Below are positions 18,046 to 21,655 of a stretch of DNA of 21,655 nucleotides, in pieces. Made by a program: the position numbers and the translations under genes. Position 1 is the first letter of the stretch; each line of letters starts with the position of its first letter. The DNA comes from a virus: IMG/VR virus record IMGVR_UViG_3300042197_000476, positions 1 through 21,655 of that record. One strand, given 5' to 3'. The notes under the pieces were generated by a model. It did no database searches and had not been told where the DNA came from. It worked only from the letters and a program-made list of their open reading frames with translations.

Positions 18046-18255
18046 ATGGAATATAACTATGTCTTGACTACTGCGTATGATGGAGAATTATTCTCTACCC
18101 TGCGCCTTAGCGATTTTGCAGAAGCGTCAGAGGCTTGGGCTAAATGCTCAGACCACGGAAATGCTAAAGAATACGCAACCTATAATCTCACAGACCCAAC
18201 AGGAAAAATGTTCACTAAAAACTTTTATTCTGATGGCAGAGTATCAGTAAAGTAA
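18046..18255 (+). CDS. small protein, unknown (69 residues)
   Basis: The ATG at 18046 with AAAGGGAATA upstream is preferred to an earlier one at 18016. The product (MEYNYVLTTAYDGELFSTLR) has a DFAEASEAWAKCSDHGNAKEYATYNL core and ends in a basic, serine-rich tail. The layout resembles a small beta-alpha protein in which the D..E...W.KC.D block may be a helix. No family is certain. It is one of a tight run of four genes. Confidence 0.62.
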   Translation: MEYNYVLTTAYDGELFSTLRLSDFAEASEAWAKCSDHGNAKEYATYNLTDPTGKMFTKNFYSDGRVSVK

Positions 18256-18257
18256 AA

Positions 18258-18485
18258 ATGTCTGATACACTAATTTCTATGGATTACAGATTCGTAGATA
18301 TTCTCAATGCTGACCAATTAGAAGTAGGAGATCTAATTGGTTTAGGCATTGTTGGAATTGTAGAAATAATTTCAATTGATTCAATTAAAGATGGATTCTC
18401 ACTTGTTGTTTTAAATGAGTTTGATGAAAAAGAAGATGTTGAAATTTCTGATAATGAAAAATTTGAATTGTTTATTTTAGAATAA
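18258..18485 (+). CDS. small SH3-like actinophage protein
   Basis: The 75-residue acidic product has LNADQLEVGDLIGLG and VVLNEFDEKEDVEIS. The ADQLEVGDLI...G.V..I and ..NE.DE... pattern is common in small actinophage proteins and suggests an SH3-like barrel. The ATG follows the previous stop by two bases with a weak site (GTAAAG). It ends with an AAAACCCCCCGAG element just after its stop. Confidence 0.65.
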   Translation: MSDTLISMDYRFVDILNADQLEVGDLIGLGIVGIVEIISIDSIKDGFSLVVLNEFDEKEDVEISDNEKFELFILE

Positions 18486-18533
18486 AACCCCCCGAGGTGT
18501 CCGTTTTGTCCAGAACCTCCCAATTAAGACAAT

Positions 18534-18568
18534 TTGATATTTTTACTGATTTATGATAAGATTATTTT
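18534..18568 (+). promoter_or_regulatory. leaderless promoter of the 18569 gene
   Basis: TTGATA (18534-18539), 17 bases, TG-A-TAAGAT (hexamer 18557-18562), six bases, ATG. The most complete leaderless promoter of the window. Confidence 0.7.
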
Positions 18569-18697
18569 ATGTGGAAAAAACCTAAAGAAGAATTACGTAG
18601 ATTAATGGAATTACGTAGGTCTTCTGCTGCCACGCCATTAAGGAACAAGAAAAATTATTCACGAAAAGTCAAGCATAAGAAATTGACACAAGACTAA
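18569..18697 (+). CDS. 42-residue basic protein, leaderless
   Basis: The product (MWKKPKEELRRLMELRRSSA...) is strongly basic (ends RKVKHKKLTQD) and probably binds nucleic acid. Its mRNA should start at its ATG. Its last codons contain TTGACA, the -35 of the next gene. It is the only predicted leaderless gene in the right arm. No family is recognised. Confidence 0.62.
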   Translation: MWKKPKEELRRLMELRRSSAATPLRNKKNYSRKVKHKKLTQD

Positions 18698-18711
18698 AAA
18701 AATGTTATTAT
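18683..18711 (+). promoter_or_regulatory. promoter of the gene-88-like gene
   Basis: TTGACA (18683-18688), 17 bases, TATTAT (18706-18711). It overlaps the end of the 18569-18697 frame. Confidence 0.75.
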
Positions 18712-18732
18712 AGAAAGTCAGAAAGGAACCCC

Positions 18733-19452
18733 ATGAAACTAAAACGCTCTAATGATAGAAAGGTCGCTAATGCCGTATCGCCAAATGGAAAAACCGCAAC
18801 AATTGCCAACACTTTTGGACTGCCTGCTGGAAAGGCTTACTCATGCCCTGGTGCCACTAACACTTGTGAAAGTGTTTGCTACGCAGGAAAACTTGAAAGA
18901 GTATACAAAGGAGTAAGAGATAATCTGCTCCATAACTGGAACCTACTTAAAGACGCAGACCATGACACTATGGAAAACCTATTGCAAGATATGATTAATG
19001 ATTTTAAGGTTGATTGTGATAAGCGCAATGCTCCTAAATTATTCCGTATCCACTGGGACGGCGATTTCTTTAATGATACTTATACTTTTGCATGGAAGCA
19101 TGTTATCTTAAATAATCCTGATATACAATTCTGGGTTTATACCCGTGTGGCTACCGCCGCAGATATGCTCAAGGGTATTGAAAACTTATCTCTCTATTTC
19201 TCAACAGATAAAGATAACAAAGAGATTGCTATTAATCTTAATAAAGATAAGGGAATTCGATTGGCATACCTTGCAGATACTTTTGCAATTGGACAGGCAG
19301 ACTTAAAGTCAATGATAGGAAGACCTGGCGCTAAGTGCCCTGAAAACCTAAAAGCAATTCCGCTTATTTCTAAAGAGGGAAGTGCTTGCGTATCATGTGG
19401 CTTATGTGTTTACAATAAAGCGGATATTGTATTCTCTGCTAAGAAGAAGTAG
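18733..19452 (+). CDS. gene-88-type cysteine-rich phage protein
   Basis: The 239-residue product fits the mycobacteriophage gene 88 family, which I recall as Pfam GP88. It has SCPGATNTCESVCYAGK (C38, C45, C49) near the N-terminus, RIHWDGDFF (H107, D109, D111) in the middle, C95 and C202, and a final CVSCGLC (C219, C222, C225). Seven or more cysteines suggest a bound metal or iron-sulphur cluster. The N-terminal C..C...CYA block is reminiscent of phage Gp37/Gp68-type proteins, but no radical-SAM CxxxCxxC is present. AGAAAGG precedes the ATG. Function is unknown. Confidence 0.78.
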   Translation: MKLKRSNDRKVANAVSPNGKTATIANTFGLPAGKAYSCPGATNTCESVCYAGKLERVYKGVRDNLLHNWNLLKDADHDTMENLLQDMINDFKVDCDKRNAPKLFRIHWDGDFFNDTYTFAWKHVILNNPDIQFWVYTRVATAADMLKGIENLSLYFSTDKDNKEIAINLNKDKGIRLAYLADTFAIGQADLKSMIGRPGAKCPENLKAIPLISKEGSACVSCGLCVYNKADIVFSAKKK

Positions 19453-19465
19453 GATCTAGGGGGAC

Positions 19466-19495
19466 TTGACCAATACCCTCGCAAAATGATAAAAT
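19466..19495 (+). promoter_or_regulatory. promoter of the 21-residue membrane peptide
   Basis: TTGACC (19466-19471), 18 bases, TG-A-TAAAAT (hexamer 19490-19495). It lies about 20 bases upstream of the GTG at 19517. Confidence 0.6.
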
Positions 19496-19516
19496 GAAGG
19501 GCAGAAAGGGGAAGGC

Positions 19517-19582
19517 GTGGAATTACTAATAATCTTAGGAGTCATATACCTATTACTAGTTTTTTCAGGTATGGGAAATTAG
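19517..19582 (+). CDS. 21-residue single-helix membrane microprotein
   Basis: A GTG with AAAGGGGAAGG upstream opens a 21-codon frame with its own promoter. The peptide (MELLIILGVIYLLLVFSGMG...) is one hydrophobic helix with an acidic residue at position 2. The stop codon lies in a Crp-like palindrome. A dedicated promoter and ribosome site argue for translation. It could regulate a membrane protein or act as a small lesion-forming factor; neither can be shown. Confidence 0.55.
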   Translation: MELLIILGVIYLLLVFSGMGN

Positions 19583-19596
19583 TGATTTATCTCACA
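19581..19596. promoter_or_regulatory. Crp/GlxR-like near-site
   Basis: AGTGATTTATCTCACA matches TGTGA-N6-TCACA with one mismatch at the first base. It overlaps the stop codon of the 19517 frame and is followed by AATCTCA-AATAA-TGAGATT (19597-19615), a seven-base hairpin. Confidence 0.5.
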
Positions 19597-19630
19597 AATC
19601 TCAAATAATGAGATTATTGGGGGAAATGAC

Positions 19631-19659
19631 TTGACAAAGCCAAAAATAAATGAAATAAT
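19631..19659 (+). promoter_or_regulatory. promoter of the 19692 gene
   Basis: TTGACA (19631-19636), 17 bases ending TGA, AATAAT (19654-19659). Same form as the promoter at 15619-15647. Confidence 0.55.
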
Positions 19660-19691
19660 AAATACCATAACCAAAAAAGGAGGAAAAAATA

Positions 19692-19859
19692 ATGGCAGTA
19701 AATAACGCAACCTACAAAGTAGGAGATACCTACACTTCTCAGAAGTCTAAGGTCACAGGAACTATCAAGGAGATTATCCCAAATAAGGATAACACTTCCG
19801 TTCGTGTGAAGTTAGATGTAGAAGGTCAGACACGCTGGACAACTTGGACAGCAAAGTAA
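19692..19859 (+). CDS. small SH3-like protein, paralogue of 20465-20632
   Basis: The 55-residue protein (MAVNNATYKVGDTYTSQKSK...) has TYKVGDTYTS..SKVTGTIKEIIPN and a C-terminal VRVKLD strand, typical of a small SH3-like beta barrel. The 20465-20632 product aligns over its length (YRVGDLFTT..TGITGRIEKFVP). AAAGGAGG precedes the ATG. Both paralogues are followed by the same kind of pseudoknot element, so the duplication may have included the 3' region. Function is unknown. Confidence 0.68.
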   Translation: MAVNNATYKVGDTYTSQKSKVTGTIKEIIPNKDNTSVRVKLDVEGQTRWTTWTAK

Positions 19860-19863
19860 ATAA

Positions 19864-19909
19864 TTCCTAATACAGGAAAAGACCTGAGCAAGTCTGCTAA
19901 AACTGCTCA
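19864..19909 (+). ncRNA. 3'-UTR hairpin/pseudoknot element, copy 1
   Basis: A five-base hairpin TTCCT-AATAC-AGGAA (19864-19878) is followed by AGAC-CTGAGCAA-GTCT (19880-19895). The loop TGAGCA can pair fully with TGCTCA at 19904-19909. It lies between the end of the 19692 gene and the promoter of the 19969 gene. Two more copies with compensatory changes are at 20752 and 21618. Confidence 0.55.
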
Positions 19910-19911
19910 AC

Positions 19912-19940
19912 TTGATTTCTTACCTAGAAAATGCTAGGAT
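19912..19940 (+). promoter_or_regulatory. promoter of the 19969 gene
   Basis: TTGATT (19912-19917), 17 bases ending TGC, TAGGAT (19935-19940). Standard spacing, directly after the pseudoknot element. Confidence 0.65.
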
Positions 19941-19968
19941 AGATACCCCAAACAGAAAGGAAACACAA

Positions 19969-20391
19969 ATGGCTAGAAATGGCAAAAGTATAAATGTCAA
20001 GATTGCTACAACCAAAGTAATCAAGGCATTAGAAACTAAATTGGCTCAACTCCAAAAGGATAAGGCTAATCAGAAAGTAAATGAGGAAAAGTTGCTGAAG
20101 GCACAAGAGAAGTATAATAAGGAAGTTGCTAAGTTAGCACTTGCTCAAATCTCTAAGGCAACAGACTTATCTGCTAATGTTCGCTGGAACGGCGAAGTAA
20201 ATGTTGATTTCAATTTACCAAAAGGTTCTATTGAATTACCTGAAATGCCTGAGAAAGATTTTGAGTCTTTCAATGATTGGCAATACAAGGAAATGGTAGA
20301 TGAAATTGAAAACGCTATCCGTATCCTAAAGATGACAGATGAGGAAGTAGTTTCTACTTCTACTTACAACACTATCGCAAGATACTTGTAA
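19969..20391 (+). CDS. coiled-coil small protein
   Basis: The frame is open from 19912, but that start is in the promoter and GAAAGGA precedes the ATG at 19969. The 140-residue protein has a long coiled coil (about residues 15-65: ALETKLAQLQKDKANQK, then EEKLLKAQEKYNKEVAKL). A short beta segment follows (VRWNGEVNVDFNLPKGSIEL) and then a C-terminal helical part with acidic residues. It could be a scaffold or DNA-binding accessory protein. No family is recognised. Confidence 0.65.
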   Translation: MARNGKSINVKIATTKVIKALETKLAQLQKDKANQKVNEEKLLKAQEKYNKEVAKLALAQISKATDLSANVRWNGEVNVDFNLPKGSIELPEMPEKDFESFNDWQYKEMVDEIENAIRILKMTDEEVVSTSTYNTIARYL

Positions 20392-20410
20392 TTCTATGGG
20401 GGAAGGGTAT

Positions 20411-20439
20411 TTGACTTCCCCCCTAAAAAATGTTAGACT
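20411..20439 (+). promoter_or_regulatory. promoter of the 20465 gene
   Basis: TTGACT (20411-20416), 17 bases including six C, TG-T-TAGACT (hexamer 20434-20439). Start expected near 20446. Confidence 0.7.
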
Positions 20440-20464
20440 TGATTATCACAGAAAGGATAAACAA

Positions 20465-20632
20465 ATGACCCTTGGAGGCTATACTTACAGAGTAGGCGAT
20501 TTATTCACTACTTCCAAAACAGGTATCACAGGTCGCATTGAAAAGTTTGTGCCAATGCGCCAAAATGTAACCAAAGTAATGCTACGCTTAGCAAATAACC
20601 AAACAAGATTTGCTATGGTAAAAACTTACTAA
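20465..20632 (+). CDS. small SH3-like protein, paralogue of 19692-19859
   Basis: The frame is open from 20396, but the promoter lies inside that and GAAAGGA precedes the ATG at 20465. The 55-residue protein begins MTLGGYTYRVGDLFTTSKTG and ends LANNQTRFAMVKTY, aligning with the 19692 product. It is more basic than its paralogue, which would suit a nucleic-acid-binding SH3-like fold. Function is unknown. Confidence 0.68.
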   Translation: MTLGGYTYRVGDLFTTSKTGITGRIEKFVPMRQNVTKVMLRLANNQTRFAMVKTY

Positions 20633-20637
20633 TAGAA

Positions 20638-20690
20638 TTGTGGCGGTTTTGAATGTGTAATCGCAATTGCCCCGCCACAACTTTTCTCTC
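20638..20690 (+). terminator. long hairpin after the 20465 gene
   Basis: TTGTGGCGG (20638-20646) and CCGCCACAA (20672-20680) form a nine-base GC-rich stem; the loop contains GCAATTGC. CTTTTCTCTC follows. It resembles an intrinsic terminator with a large loop, but the weak T-run leaves read-through possible. Confidence 0.6.
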
Positions 20691-20781
20691 TTGATAAGCA
20701 CTGCTAACAAATGAAGTGATTTAAAAAGTCCTTGCAGTTATTCCTAGAGAGATTGTCCTGAGTATGACAATAAACTGCTCA
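20685..20781 (+). ncRNA. 3'-UTR structured RNA with pseudoknot element, copy 2
   Basis: TCTCTC (20685-20690) can pair with GAGAGA (20747-20752), and ACTGC (20700-20704) with GCAGT (20734-20738). Directly after comes ATTGTC-CTGAGTAT-GACAAT (20752-20771). Its TGAGTA loop can pair, with one G-U, with TGCTCA at 20776-20781. It is the largest structured stretch without an open frame in the window. Confidence 0.5.
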
Positions 20782-20798
20782 TAAAACCCCCCGAGATC

Positions 20799-20814
20799 TG
20801 TGACCAATATCACA
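20799..20814. promoter_or_regulatory. Crp/GlxR-like site TGTGA-N6-TCACA
   Basis: TGTGACCAATATCACA is a perfect palindrome-type site, preceded by AAAACCCCCCGAG (20784-20796). It lies about 20 bases upstream of the promoter of the 20893 gene. Confidence 0.6.
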
Positions 20815-20833
20815 CAGGGCTTTACGGCACGAT

Positions 20834-20862
20834 TTGTATTTTTCCCTGATTTCTGCTAAACT
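20834..20862 (+). promoter_or_regulatory. promoter of the 20893 gene
   Basis: TTGTAT (20834-20839), 17 bases ending TGC, TAAACT (20857-20862). Start expected near 20869. Confidence 0.55.
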
Positions 20863-20892
20863 TGATAAATAACCAACAGAAAGGAACGCCCC

Positions 20893-21174
20893 ATGATAGC
20901 AACCGCTATTAAATTACAAGAAGCGTCAAGAGACGCAGTTCATGATGACATGATAATGGAAATTGCTAAACACATTTTTATTATCAGAAATGAAGTAGAT
21001 GATGACACCTTTATCAAAGAGATGTATAACTATTCTGCTATGCTCTCTGCTATGACAACAACTCTAGTTACTCACGCATTATTGACAGAGGAACAGTTAA
21101 ATGATATGCTGGAAGCCATTAAAGAAATGGATACAGTAGGAGAGGAACTCTTAAATGAATACAGAAACAACTAA
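20893..21174 (+). CDS. small helical protein, unknown (93 residues)
   Basis: The product is helical and acidic (MIATAIKLQEASRDAVHDDM, later LTEEQLNDMLEAIKEMDTVG) with a methionine-rich centre (YNYSAMLSAMTTTLVTHALL) that could be a membrane-surface helix. AGAAAGGAACG precedes the ATG. Its last 20 bases overlap the next gene, suggesting coupled translation. No family is recognised. Confidence 0.62.
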   Translation: MIATAIKLQEASRDAVHDDMIMEIAKHIFIIRNEVDDDTFIKEMYNYSAMLSAMTTTLVTHALLTEEQLNDMLEAIKEMDTVGEELLNEYRNN

Positions 21175-21619
21175 TGAAATAGTAGTGCCAGCACACTACA
21201 ACCCTAATCAAATCGTAACCTATAAGATTATTGATTCTGAAGCACACCAAAGTGATTATACAAATTGGTATCCAACAGTAAAGGTTAGCGACCTTGAGTG
21301 GGAATTACACCAATACCGCAGAGAAAGACGAGAACTTAATAGATATACTCAGCATGTAGGTATGTTAGAAAGTCGCCTACCTGATTACCTTGATATGGAT
21401 TCAGAGGAAATCGTTGCTGATATTTGTAGTATCTTTGGATTTAATCCTACTAAGGAAATTCAATTTGAGGCTACCGCCACAATTACAGGAACAGTATCAG
21501 TTCCGTTAGATGAAGTTGCTAACTTTGATGTTAGCGATATTGATATCAATGTTTATGCTGAACTAAACTCATATGACGGAGAAGCAGATGTTGAGATAGA
21601 TAATATCTATAAAGTGTGA
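21155..21619 (+). CDS. small protein with C-terminal beta domain, actinophage type
   Basis: The 154-residue protein has a charged helical N-terminal half (EWELHQYRRERRELNRYTQH) and an EEIVADICSIFGFNPTKEIQFEATATITGTVSVP block near residue 83. A beta-rich acidic tail (NVYAELNSYDGEADVEIDN) follows. The E..ADI..IF.F..T....F.A....G.V.VP pattern is recalled from actinophage early-region proteins of unknown function. AGGAGAGGAAC inside the previous gene serves as the ribosome site. Confidence 0.7.
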   Translation: MNTETTNEIVVPAHYNPNQIVTYKIIDSEAHQSDYTNWYPTVKVSDLEWELHQYRRERRELNRYTQHVGMLESRLPDYLDMDSEEIVADICSIFGFNPTKEIQFEATATITGTVSVPLDEVANFDVSDIDINVYAELNSYDGEADVEIDNIYKV

Positions 21620-21655
21620 TAGTGGGGCTATCCAAGACCTGAGCATGTCTTAAAA
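21618..21655 (+). ncRNA. 3'-UTR hairpin/pseudoknot element, copy 3 (cut by window edge)
   Basis: GATAG-TGGGG-CTATC (21618-21632), one base, then AAGAC-CTGAGCAT-GTCTT (21634-21651) and AAAA to the window end. Stem length, spacing and loop match copy 1. The expected partner TGCTCA should lie just beyond the window. Confidence 0.5.

Noticed and set aside
18284-18523. Serine-rich minus-strand frame opposite the 18258 gene
   Set aside because: It is antisense of an actinophage-type gene in a tight co-directional run and has no ribosome site.

Overview
The window looks like part of an actinobacterial phage (or prophage-like) genome. It is AT-rich and almost entirely coding, with mostly very short genes packed in overlapping runs. 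The left half carries tail-fibre, baseplate and lysis-type genes. The right half carries a long run of tiny genes of actinophage type, such as an MGLDMYL-type protein and a gene-88-like cysteine protein. Several regulatory signals point to an actinobacterial host: leaderless transcripts, promoters matching the PafBC (RecA-NDp) DNA-damage consensus, and TGTGA-N6-TCACA sites as used by the GlxR/Crp family. The AT content and the similarity of tail domains to aquatic phages suggest a low-GC aquatic actinobacterium, but that is inference.

Layout. Positions 1-3720 and 4407-10685 (minus strand) hold the late structural region. It contains a partial tail fibre with DTDDL..EGTTNLYFSNAR repeats, small beta-rich virion proteins, a collagen-like fibre, three paralogous baseplate Ig-like proteins, two tandem 100-residue paralogues and two tandem 235-residue paralogues. 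Two glycosyltransferases (GT25-like and GT-A) are inserted in it. A secreted lytic transglycosylase (plus strand, 3828-4379) sits in the middle behind its own promoter and an unusual leader. A holin-like gene is at 10970-11197. The central strip (11344-12970) has a plus-strand trio ending in a sulfotransferase and two minus-strand zinc-ribbon genes. Most genes in this strip are predicted to be leaderless.

Right half. A minus-strand operon of six small genes (14224 down to 13113, with a strong terminator at 13067-13106) diverges from a plus-strand cluster (14506 to the window end). The two arms share paralogues. Intergenic gaps on the right are dense with repeated elements: five PafBC-like promoters, seven Crp/GlxR-like palindromes (three on stop codons), two copies of a module with paired DnaA boxes, four copies of GGCGTGTCGT, three of TGTCCGTTTTGT, repeat-containing leaders, and three copies of a hairpin/pseudoknot RNA element in 3' untranslated regions. 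Right-arm genes mostly use a GAAAGGA-type ribosome binding site, unlike the leaderless genes of the centre.

Working model (inference): the right arm holds early or takeover genes whose promoters read host DNA-damage and Crp-type signals. The left arm makes and chemically decorates the adsorption apparatus and lyses the cell. No capsid, portal, terminase, polymerase or integrase gene, tRNA, CRISPR array or insertion sequence is visible here.
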